DNA of 64,000 nt, from the NCBI GenBank assembly GCA_023954195.1, contig JAMLIK010000001.1:868001-932000 (forward strand). The letters run 5' to 3'. Below are positions 8,572 to 17,400 of this stretch, in pieces. The position numbers were made by a program, and so were the translations under genes. Positions within the stretch are counted from its first letter, which is position 1. Each line of letters begins with the position of its first letter. The DNA comes from Xanthobacteraceae bacterium (GTDB lineage Bacteria > Pseudomonadota > Alphaproteobacteria > Rhizobiales > Xanthobacteraceae). The notes under the pieces are model-generated. The model saw only the letters and a program-made list of their open reading frames with translations, ran no database searches and was not told the origin of the DNA.

Positions 8572-9383
8572 TTTGAGCCTCCGAACAGCTTTGCGATGGC
8601 CGAGAAAAATGCCGCCCATTTGGACGGCTCGTTGTTGGCCTGCGGTGTAGGCGCTGGAATGGGCTCAGGTGGCCCAGTCGTGGCCGCTGGCGCGTTATTT
8701 TGTTTGAATGGTGCATCCGCCACGGCACCGAACTCCGCGCCCTGTAGCACCTTCGTAATGCGCGCCAGTTGCGCTTGCCGTTCCGAGAGGCCGTTGGTGC
8801 CACCATTCCACGCCTTGACGCAGCCGACAAAGTTACCGGCATCGGCATATTTGTTCATCGCCTTCCAGTCCCAGAACGCGGCGGCGATGTCGGGTTGAAG
8901 CGCATGGTTACAGGCGAGATCGGGAGCAGAAACAAGGTCTACACCAATTCGCTTGCCGATCTCGGCGTAGCCATCCCTGCCGGTGACCTGGGGACCGCCA
9001 CGGCCGATATAGCGCGAGCCGTCCGAGGTGCCGGGCCGGTTGCCCATCCGGTTGCCGTAGATGTCGTCAAATGCCTTCAGTTGCCAGCCCGGCGCGTTGC
9101 CGTATTTCCCCCGCACGGCGGCGGCATTGGCAAAACGGTTGGGCCAGACCGCCGCCATCCTATCCGCCGTGTAGTTGATGTTCTCGGTCAGATTCCTGAT
9201 CGTGAACCCGCCCGTCTCGGCATGCAGATTGGCGAAGCAATAGGCCAGCCGCTGCCGCGATCCGTTGAGCCCGACAGCCGTCAACACGCCTTGCTTTTCA
9301 ACGAAGGCCCCGAGAATTGTATCAGGCGCACTTGGGAACACCGCGCGCATCGTCGCCAGCGAAAGGCGAATGCCATCCGACAT
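8568..9383 (-). CDS. Endolysin, GH19 chitinase/lysozyme fold
   Basis: 271-aa peptidoglycan hydrolase that degrades the wall at the end of the lytic cycle. The GH19-like catalytic region covers about residues 5-205: FANLHAETGGFTIRNLTENINY contains the catalytic Glu after His, followed by YIGRGGPQVTGRDGYAEIGKRIGVDL and AFWDWKAMNKYADAGNF. A Pro/Ala-rich linker and a short C-terminal hydrophobic amphipathic tail (KWAAFFSAIAKLFGGSK) follow; the tail may aid membrane contact. No signal peptide, so it depends on the holin. ATG 9383 (MSDGIRLSL) is the family-like start; longer frames add unrelated residues. Confidence 0.88.
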   Translation of the reverse strand: MSDGIRLSLATMRAVFPSAPDTILGAFVEKQGVLTAVGLNGSRQRLAYCFANLHAETGGFTIRNLTENINYTADRMAAVWPNRFANAAAVRGKYGNAPGWQLKAFDDIYGNRMGNRPGTSDGSRYIGRGGPQVTGRDGYAEIGKRIGVDLVSAPDLACNHALQPDIAAAFWDWKAMNKYADAGNFVGCVKAWNGGTNGLSERQAQLARITKVLQGAEFGAVADAPFKQNNAPAATTGPPEPIPAPTPQANNEPSKWAAFFSAIAKLFGGSK

Positions 9384-9454
9384 GGGTCTCGCTCCCGAAA
9401 GATGGGCTGATTGACGGGTTGTCGCTTGATTGGTTGAGAGGCCGGCCCACGCGC

Positions 9455-9769
9455 CTACGCAAACACCCGCACCGGCGTCAGCGGCGTCTCTCCGAACACA
9501 AGATGGCCGGGATGATCCCACGCGCCGATCAGACCCGGAAGCGTGTCATCGAGTGCATCGATGTTGACGTTGAGGTGATAGCCTGCGACCGGCTCCATCA
9601 CCTCAACGTCCTCGCCAGAAACGGGATCGGTGACAAATTCACCGGTGCCGCGCCGGACCGGAAACGGCCCATCGACGCGGGATCGGTCCCAATCCTCGCC
9701 GTTGTGAAACTGCGGCAGCGCCGCTACGGCAGCGGACTCGTCGTCAAAGCGGAATGCGTGAGTAATCAT
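9455..9769 (-). CDS. Phage protein following the tail fibre
   Basis: 104 aa, unrecognised. It has no membrane segment and is rich in Asp, Pro and Val (YHLNVNIDALDDTLPGLIGAWD). It overlaps the tail-fibre stop as ATGA, so it is probably co-translated with the fibre. Small genes in this position are often fibre chaperones or adhesin-linked proteins, but nothing in the sequence proves it. Confidence 0.7.
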   Translation of the reverse strand: MITHAFRFDDESAAVAALPQFHNGEDWDRSRVDGPFPVRRGTGEFVTDPVSGEDVEVMEPVAGYHLNVNIDALDDTLPGLIGAWDHPGHLVFGETPLTPVRVFA

Positions 9770-11655
9770 GCTGCGAGCGCCTGTAGTTGTGTGTTGGTGA
9801 GCAAAGCCGGAAACTCAGTGTTCTGTTTAATAGTCCCGTTCCAGCGCAAACCGGTGCTGGTGTTACCTAGTCTCTCATAAGTGAGACCTGTGGGCATGGC
9901 CGACGTGGTGTCGGTCACCACCGCCGCACCGTTGAGAGATGCGGCCCAATTGTTGCCAGCGGCGCGGAGCGCCACCTTAAACTCGGTGTTTTCGGCCACG
10001 ATGCCAATTGTTAAATTCGCAGTTGTCACACCGCCAACGACCGCGACAAGAACGATACTGCCTGTGTACAGCCGGGCGACGTAGATGCGATTGTTCGACG
10101 TCCCATCGTCCACCTGCCAGAGCACTTCCGTGCCGCTTGGTATTGGATAACGGCGCGGAAGTGCAATGAACGCCTTCGAGAATGCCGCAGGGATCGCGCG
10201 GGTGAAAATGCAATCTTCAGCAGCGCGCGTCGCTTGAGCAGGGCTTCCGACCGGCGGCAGGATGAGCGATGTTGCGGCCGTGTTTTTTTCGAGCGATTGG
10301 CCGCCGACGAACAACGTGAAATCGACTGTCTGACCCGATGTGAGCGTGCTGTAATAATAGGGCTGCACATAGGCCGCCGATGCGTCTGTGCACGTCCGCG
10401 TGTGTGTCATTCGTGTCAACGTCGGCGATGGCGTGTATGACGTGTAGCTGCCCGCGAGATATCCACCACCCGTCGCCCGCTCGTCTAGCGACAGTCGGAA
10501 ACTTGGGCTCGTGCCCGCAACCAACATCGCGTAGACGCTTGTGGTAAAAGTGTCGTTCTGAGCCGCCGTTATTGCGGTCGATGGCTCAAACGCCATATTG
10601 ATCGACCCAGACGCCGCTGCAGTCCCATAAAACCGCACATAGAATCCAGGAACCCCGCTTTCTTTTCCGGTTCCAGTCACCTGTTGGCTGATACCGGATG
10701 GCATCGCTATATTCATGTACGTCGGAGCGGTTCCCGGTGATCCCACAACCGCGCCCTCGCAGCGCGGATTCCGAACCAGATTTGTCCCGGTAGACTCGAT
10801 CCCCATTCCGCGATCAGTGATGCGCGGCGCGCCGGCCGCGAACTCGGTCAGATTGCCGGCACTACTCATCGCTGTGCCGGCTGAAGCACGCGTGAAGACG
10901 CCGCTGGTGGCCGCCAGAAAGGCGGAAAAATACGACGTGACGATCTTGTCGCGCAAGAAATATGTGTTGTCGGTGAAGCGCTGAAACAGCGACGGCCGAT
11001 CCGGCACCAGCAACGCACGCCAATCGTCGAGCTGGTTACGATAGCGCTCCAGCGCGAATGTCGCCGGATCGGTCGCGACCCCCTGCAAGGTCACCGCGCC
11101 AAGCGTGAAGATATTCCAATCGGCCGCCGTGTTCGTCGCACCGGTCGCGGCGGTCGCGGTCGCGACCAGGGACGTGCCGCTATAGGATTTGACGATCATC
11201 GTCATGTTGCGCGCAGTAGGATTAGCCGCCGACGCCGCGAAGATTTGCGTGCCCGGGATAAATCCCTTGCCGGATTGAATGGTGAAGGTGAAATCGCCGC
11301 TCGCCGCGATGGTCAACGACGTGGTCGACGTCGCCTTGAGCGCGGCGATCTGGGCGGCGGCGGCGACCGCGTTGGTTTCGGAGGTCGCGGCGTTCGTCGC
11401 GGAGGTGCCGGCCGCGGTTTGCGACACGGCGGCGGCGGCGGCGGCGGTATCCGCGCCGCTCTTGCTGGTCGCGGCGGCGGTGGCCTGCGTCGTCGCGGTG
11501 CTGGCCGCATTGACCGACGTAGTCTTGTTGGTCTCCACCTGACCCGCCACCGTCGCCACATCGCCGATAATCGCCGGAAACGCGACGGCGTAGCCGTATG
11601 GCGAGAAATCGCTGTTCTGGTAGGTATTGCCGTTAATAGTAACTGGCCAGCCCAT
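9766..11655 (-). CDS. Tail fibre / host-recognition protein
   Basis: 629 aa structural protein at the end of the tail module. The N terminus (TINGNTYQNSDFSPYGY) is a short attachment region. Residues about 35-115 are an Ala/Thr/Ser/Asn-rich heptad-like stretch (NAASTATTQATAAATSKSGA) typical of trimeric fibre shafts. The C-terminal half is Gly/Ser/Thr-rich and beta-structured; RIYVARLYTGSIVLVAVVGG and WAASLNGAAVVTDTT resemble a concanavalin/LamG-like receptor-binding fold. The host receptor is unknown. It begins one base after the preceding stop. Confidence 0.82.
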   Translation of the reverse strand: MGWPVTINGNTYQNSDFSPYGYAVAFPAIIGDVATVAGQVETNKTTSVNAASTATTQATAAATSKSGADTAAAAAAVSQTAAGTSATNAATSETNAVAAAAQIAALKATSTTSLTIAASGDFTFTIQSGKGFIPGTQIFAASAANPTARNMTMIVKSYSGTSLVATATAATGATNTAADWNIFTLGAVTLQGVATDPATFALERYRNQLDDWRALLVPDRPSLFQRFTDNTYFLRDKIVTSYFSAFLAATSGVFTRASAGTAMSSAGNLTEFAAGAPRITDRGMGIESTGTNLVRNPRCEGAVVGSPGTAPTYMNIAMPSGISQQVTGTGKESGVPGFYVRFYGTAAASGSINMAFEPSTAITAAQNDTFTTSVYAMLVAGTSPSFRLSLDERATGGGYLAGSYTSYTPSPTLTRMTHTRTCTDASAAYVQPYYYSTLTSGQTVDFTLFVGGQSLEKNTAATSLILPPVGSPAQATRAAEDCIFTRAIPAAFSKAFIALPRRYPIPSGTEVLWQVDDGTSNNRIYVARLYTGSIVLVAVVGGVTTANLTIGIVAENTEFKVALRAAGNNWAASLNGAAVVTDTTSAMPTGLTYERLGNTSTGLRWNGTIKQNTEFPALLTNTQLQALAA

Positions 11656-11656
11656 G

Positions 11657-12517
11657 TTAGATTAGCTCCTCGATTGTGAGACCGCCGCCGTATTGATAGC
11701 CCTCGGACGATCGCTGGTGTGAAATCGCCGGAAGTTCGGGCAAGGTGCCGTAGATAGTCCGACGCAGGACCATGGACGCATTGTCGTCCGGGTCATAGAC
11801 CACGATGCAGTTGCCGGTTTTGCCGAGCGTGCGATGAAGGTCGTAGATCACGCCCATCGCCTCGGATTCGCTCAGCGCGCCGAAACTGCATTGCAGCTTG
11901 CGCCGCAGCGGTTTCTTGTCGCTGTAGAGTTGCATTCCGACCGAGCGACTTTGTTTGCTCTCGTCGACAAAGGATAGTTGCGCGCCCCAATCAATGTTGA
12001 CTTGCGGGACGAACGCATCCCCGGCCATGAAGCGGCCGAGTTGCACATATCCGTCCGGATTGCTGGTGTCGGAGATATCGACAAACACGTAGCGGCCAAA
12101 CACCGCCTCCGGGTGTTTGTAATAGGTGACGCGGCCGCCCGGCGTGACGCTGAAGTCCTCGATGCCGGTCCACGGGAAGCCGCCCCATGGCAGCGACCCG
12201 AACACGATTGAAGGCGGGACGGCGGGAATGGTGCTGTCGAGGCCGGGCGACGACCCGTCGCTGTTCATCGAGACCCGAAACCGCACCGTGGCGGTATCGG
12301 TGTTGTTGGTGTTGATCAGCGCGAACATCGACACCGGCCGGACGAGGCCGAGATCCACCTTGAACTTCGTATTCGCCGTGGTCGCGTTGGTCGAGCGCGC
12401 CACCTGTTGCGGCTGCTGGGTTTTGAGGTTGTCCAGCGGCAGCGATGGCGACCAGCTTCCGCCGCTATAGGTGCCGGCGTCCGACCAACGCGGCGTCAAG
12501 AGATGCATGTTTGCCAT
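11657..12517 (-). CDS. Tail-tip/baseplate-associated phage protein
   Basis: 286 aa. The middle (SIVFGSLPWGGFPWTGIEDFSV, then YYKHPEAVFGRYVFVDISDTS) is a beta-sandwich-like segment resembling galactose-binding or F5/8-type modules of tail-tip proteins. The C terminus (FGALSESEAMGVIYDLHRTLGKTGNCIVVYDP) resembles a distal-tail/hub associated domain. ATG 12517 shares its A with the preceding stop (TGATG), so translation is coupled to the upstream gene. Placement between the hub and the fibre supports a tail-tip role. Exact family not certain. Confidence 0.75.
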   Translation of the reverse strand: MANMHLLTPRWSDAGTYSGGSWSPSLPLDNLKTQQPQQVARSTNATTANTKFKVDLGLVRPVSMFALINTNNTDTATVRFRVSMNSDGSSPGLDSTIPAVPPSIVFGSLPWGGFPWTGIEDFSVTPGGRVTYYKHPEAVFGRYVFVDISDTSNPDGYVQLGRFMAGDAFVPQVNIDWGAQLSFVDESKQSRSVGMQLYSDKKPLRRKLQCSFGALSESEAMGVIYDLHRTLGKTGNCIVVYDPDDNASMVLRRTIYGTLPELPAISHQRSSEGYQYGGGLTIEELI

Positions 12518-14244
12518 CAGCCCCACACCCCAAGCCGCACCTGATAGTCGGTCAGGTCTTCGTCCAGATCAAGCACGACGAGATTGACACCTCCGTCGAG
12601 ACCGTAACGGTTATGCATGATGGCGACCGTGTCTCCGTTGTTCAGCGCCAGCGGCTGCACTTTGAGATCGACATTGAAATAACCGCGCGGCACGCCCATC
12701 AACGCCAGCAACCGGGTAGCCTCGGCCGCCGCATCGTCGGCATCGTCGAAGATCGATTCCATCTCGATCGGGTCCGACAGCGGAAAGGCGGTCTGGATCG
12801 CGGCGTCGCTGGCGCTCGTCTGTCGCCATTCGTTGGTCAAAAAGGTCTTGTCGCCATCGGCGGCGGTGCCGTCGATATCCTTGAGGTTCGCGGGCGCGTA
12901 ATTGCGCCGGTATTTGACGACAACCTCGAAAGCGGGGTCCTGCACGTCGCCCCGGTCGATATCGAGAATCTGATAAGTCGCGTAGCTGGCCGTTGGTGAG
13001 GCTGGCGCGTCGACCCGGCCGGCGGTAAACGAGCCGTCCCGCTTGAAGCCGTAATAACAGGACGCGCCATCGGTGATGGCGTCGAGGATATCGAGGCCGT
13101 TGCCGCCCTGGTCGATCCAATGGCCGACCGTCGCCGGTTGCAGCGTGTTGAGCGCCGTGAGCGCGGCCGTGTCGATATTGGTGACGCCGTAGCCGTCGAC
13201 GATCGCTTTCATGATACCGGCCACGGTGCCCCACGGACTGATGATCCAGTCATCGTCGGTGCCCGAGCCAGCCGCCTCAGTCACCTCAATTGCGAGCGAG
13301 GTGCCGGAATAGCCGGTGACCTTGCCATCCATCCAGACCGCATTCATCGCACCGGCCGACGCTACGCGGACCATCGCGCCGATCGGAAGCGGCTGGCCGG
13401 CCGCCACCGTGAAGGTCTTGCTGCCGGTCCCAACGGTCACCGAACTGCTTGAGGTGACGCTGAGATAGCGCTTGCCGATCACGTCGGCGGTGACCGGCCC
13501 GACATAATCGCCGCCGAGGGTGACGACGCCGGTGGCGCAGTCGACGGTCCATTGTCCCGGCGTCGGCGCGGCCGCGACGAAATCCAATGGCACGCCGCGA
13601 TCAAGCACCCGCAGCACGCCGACGATCGGCCCGTCGCCAACCGCGAAGATATGCTGGCCGGTGTCCGGCCCGAGATAGACCGGCTCGACATTGCGGCAGA
13701 CCCCGAGCGCGATCGGCTTGCGCCGGTCGGCGAGATCGGCCGCGCCCTCGCCACCGCCGGTCCCGGCGAACTTGAGCGGCTGAATCTCGCGGTCGAACAG
13801 GTATTGCAGATCGCGCAGGTTGATGGTGATCTCCGCGTCGCCGTAGGCGATCCCCTGCGCGGTGCCGTCGAAGATCAGGCCGTAGTCCGCCATGGTGAAA
13901 TCCGGGCCGCCGAGCCACACCCGCACCCGCCGTCCCGACCAGGCCAGCCCCGCCAGCCCATCGAGCACGCCATCGTCATTGTTGAGCTTGATCGCGCCCG
14001 CGCCGGGGATCGAGCGGCCGGAGACCTTGCCGTTAGAAAACAGGGATCGCTTGAATTCCAGCGCCTCTTTCAGTCGGCCGTCAAAATAGGTGTTCGGCGG
14101 CGTGTCGCCGGGCTCCGTGACGAAGCCGTGGCTCGAAAAATAGTGCGGCACCGTGGATGCGAGCGCGAGATCGTAGGGCTCCGCGATGCATAGGAATCGC
14201 TTTTCAGACTCAAAGTTGCCGAGCAGGTCGGTGAATTTGGACAT
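12517..14244 (-). CDS. Tail tip/hub structural protein
   Basis: 575 aa, beta-rich. The N terminus (MSKFTDLLGNFESEKRFLCIAEPYDLALAST) is followed by a globular region (GRRVRVWLGGPDFTMADYGLIFDGTAQGI) and repeated Gly/Thr/Val strands. In siphoviruses of Rhizobiales and in gene-transfer agents, a protein of this size and position forms the distal tail or hub. A second in-frame start (GTG 14247) is possible. It follows the small CPWCG gene and is coupled to the next tail-tip gene. Confidence 0.75.
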   Translation of the reverse strand: MSKFTDLLGNFESEKRFLCIAEPYDLALASTVPHYFSSHGFVTEPGDTPPNTYFDGRLKEALEFKRSLFSNGKVSGRSIPGAGAIKLNNDDGVLDGLAGLAWSGRRVRVWLGGPDFTMADYGLIFDGTAQGIAYGDAEITINLRDLQYLFDREIQPLKFAGTGGGEGAADLADRRKPIALGVCRNVEPVYLGPDTGQHIFAVGDGPIVGVLRVLDRGVPLDFVAAAPTPGQWTVDCATGVVTLGGDYVGPVTADVIGKRYLSVTSSSSVTVGTGSKTFTVAAGQPLPIGAMVRVASAGAMNAVWMDGKVTGYSGTSLAIEVTEAAGSGTDDDWIISPWGTVAGIMKAIVDGYGVTNIDTAALTALNTLQPATVGHWIDQGGNGLDILDAITDGASCYYGFKRDGSFTAGRVDAPASPTASYATYQILDIDRGDVQDPAFEVVVKYRRNYAPANLKDIDGTAADGDKTFLTNEWRQTSASDAAIQTAFPLSDPIEMESIFDDADDAAAEATRLLALMGVPRGYFNVDLKVQPLALNNGDTVAIMHNRYGLDGGVNLVVLDLDEDLTDYQVRLGVWG

Positions 14245-14250
14245 CACGAC

Positions 14251-14430
14251 TTATCGCTGGTGGTCAGTTTGCCGGGGCTCACCAGCCGAGCACGCTGGCG
14301 GCTCGTCGCTCTTGATTGGCCCGCACCACGGGCAATCAGCCGGCCGAAGCGTGCCTGTGGCGACGCAGGCCAGCGCGGCGATCACCCACGGGAAACGCTT
14401 GACGTAGGCGTAATGATCGAGGTCGCTCAT
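14251..14430 (-). CDS. Small CPWCG protein after the tape measure
   Basis: 59 aa, previously easy to miss. Its ATG (14430) overlaps the tape-measure stop as ATGA. Residues about 13-29 are hydrophobic (FPWVIAALACVATGTL), followed by a CPWCG pair and a further Cys. The CxxC pair could bind zinc or be a redox site. The reading frame is kept open between two coupled structural genes, which argues that it is real. It may be a tail-assembly or tail-tip chaperone; no family recognised. Confidence 0.65.
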   Translation of the reverse strand: MSDLDHYAYVKRFPWVIAALACVATGTLRPADCPWCGPIKSDEPPACSAGEPRQTDHQR

Positions 14431-17400
14431 TGTTTTCCCCTCCCCGCCGCACCCGCGATCGCGCGCGACTGGCGGCGTTCCTGCTTGCTCATCTCGCCGG
14501 TCTGCTCCCGAACCTCGCCGGCCGTGCGCGCGTGGCCGTCGGCGTTGATGCGGTTGCCGTCCGCCAGGAGCGCCGCCACGGTGCGGCGCAGCTCACGCAC
14601 CTCGTCGCGCAGGGCGCGGATATCGCCGTTGTCGTTGCCGGCGGCAACCGGCCACGCGAATGTGGGCGACGGCATCGAGGCCAGCGTCGGCATCATCGGC
14701 ATGCGCGGCAGTTGGCCTGTCTCGTTAAACTGCGGCAGCCACGACTTGTTGGCCTGCGCGACGTCGCGGCGGACGACATATTCGCCCGGCATCCCCAGCG
14801 TCTTGCCGTCAGCCAACGGCACGCTGTCGGCGCCCGGAACGCCACCGGTGATCCAGCCGCCGGAGGCGAGCGCGCCGGTGTAGTGCGGCAACATCTTGGC
14901 ATTTGAATTCACGTGCACCAAAGCGTAGGTATTGCTCGCGGTCGCATAGGTGTTGGCGACGATCTTATTCAACGCCTGATTCATCGTGTTCCAGCCGGTG
15001 TAAGCATACTCCGTGCTATCGCCAACCACACGCGTGATCGGCGATTGAGACACCGATGTTCCAAGTTGCCAGTTCAGCAGGTCCAATTGATCTTTCGATG
15101 TTTGGAGGATCCCGTTCTGCGTGCTGGTCAACGTGTTGATCGAGTTCAGCCAGCTCTTGGCGCTATCGAGCAGGCTGTTGGCCGCACTGGATAGGGTGTT
15201 GGCGGAGGTCTGCAAGGTATTCGACGCGGTGATCAGGCTGTTCGTGGTCGTCGTCGCGGTATAGGTGTTCTGCGTCGCCGTCGAGGTGGCGTCCGTCGCC
15301 GCCTTGATCAGATCGAGGCGCGAGATCGAGCCCGAATTGTCGGTGTCGAGCCGGGTGAACATATCCCGCAACGCCGACACGCTCGCCATGCCGGCAAGCG
15401 CCGACTGCATTTCGGCAAGATCGATCGACTGGCTGGTATTGGTGTCGATCTTATTAAAATAGGTCGAGAGCGCCGAGGCGATGGCGGCGGCGTTGCCGGA
15501 ATCGATCGCCGGTTTGAGGGCGGCCTGCAACAATTCGAGCTGGGAGACGATGCCGTTTTTGTTGGCGTCGAGCGCGGTGTAAAGGGTCTGCAATTTCGAA
15601 TCCGTCGCGAGGCCGGCCGGGAAGCCGGCGACGAACTGCGCATAGGTCAGCCCCGTCGCGCCGCTGTTCAAGAATGCGCTGGCGATCAGCGACGGGCTGT
15701 TGGCGGCGATGCCGGCGGCAAGGCTCGACGACATCGCATTGACCGCCGCCGTGGTGGCCTGCACCGCCGTCAGCACGTCCCGCGTCGCCTGCACGACGGG
15801 ATCGGTCGTTGCCTGCACCGCCGGCAGGTTGAGAAGCTGCGACGTGATCTGATTGAGCACTGTCTGATACCCGGACGCGGAACCGTACATTGCTTGCGCG
15901 GCCTGCCGGTAGTTTTCGGCATCCTGCGAGATTTTCGATTGGGCGTCGGCGTCGCCGGTCTGGGCCAGCGCCAGCGTGGTGTTGTAGGCCGCGCTCGCGG
16001 CGTTAAGCCGCTGCGCCGGCGACAGCGACGACTGCGCGCCGACCAGCAGGCCGTTGACGTAATCGGTGATCGATTTCGCCGAGGAATTGAGCGCGTCCTG
16101 CTGCTTTTTCAGCGCGTCGGCCTGCTCTTGCGCGGCCTGCGCCAGCGCCGCGCTGGATTCGGTGACGACGTTGGCGAGGGTCGGGAATTGCTTCGTGAAA
16201 TCGGAAAACGCATCCCCGATCAGGCCGGCGTCATCGACGATCTTTTGAGCCTCGGCCGTAAACACCGCCGCCACCAAAGCCTGATCGACGCCGAGTTGTT
16301 TCGCGTCGTTGAGATCGCTCTGGTACTGCTTCAGCAGGCTCGCGGTGTCGTTGAGGTAGGATTTGCCCTGCGCCGCGTTGAGGCGCACCGTCAGGTCGTC
16401 GGTGAACTTGGCCGCGAATTGCTGCATCGCAGCCGCAACGCCGAATTGAATGGTATTCGCCGCATCGGCCGCCGACATCCCGAGGTCCGTCAGCGACGAC
16501 TGCAACTGCACGGCCTTGCCCTGCAAGGTCAGGATTGCTGCGGTCACGTCCGAATAGGTCGGCGCAATGCCGAGCAACGTGGCGAGATAGTCACGCGCGG
16601 CCTTGGTCGCCTGCTCGATCTGGCTCTCACCGCCGCCAGCGACCAGCGGCTTATGACCGGCCGCCGCCGCGATCGGGTCATTGGCATAGGAAATCCGGAT
16701 GTCGTCGATGAACTGCTTGAGCTGCGTCGCAACCTGCTTGATGTTGTCGGCGCCGGTCGCGAACGGCGAGGCCGGGCCGAAGCCATCGTTAATCGCATCC
16801 AGCATGCCCTGAAACGACTGCCTGAAGGCAGCCGTGTCACGCCAAATCTTGTTGTTGTACGCGTCGGTCGCCAAATCCACCGACGCCTGATCGTGCGCCT
16901 TCTGCGCCTGCTCGATAAACGTGCGCACCTGCGTCGTCATTTGCGCGAACGTCTGGGAGAGCTCTCCCTGTGCGCCCGTGGACATCTGCGTCAGAAACGC
17001 CTGGAACGCCGGTGCTGATTTTTCCCATTCGGCGCGAGCTTTCCGGAGTTGATCGGTCTTGCCGAGAAAACCACCGAAGGCTCCGGCCAGTCCGCCGACA
17101 ACCGCGCCCACCGGCCCGAACTGCGCTCCTGCGAGCGCTCCGCTCAAAGCCCCCATGGCGGGATCGCCGGACTTGTAACCATTCAAGCCCGACCCGATCG
17201 TACTCATCGCGCCAGCGCCAGACGCGAGGTCTTGACTGCCGAACACCTTCGAGAAATCGCCAGAGCCCAGCGCATCGAACAGGCGATTAAGCGTGCCGCT
17301 GGCCAGTTTGGTGGCGAGGCCACCAAAGGCGCTGGTCAACTCCTCGACGCCGAGCTTGCCACTGGCAAGGCCGCTGGCGAGGCTCGAAAAAGCCTCTCGG

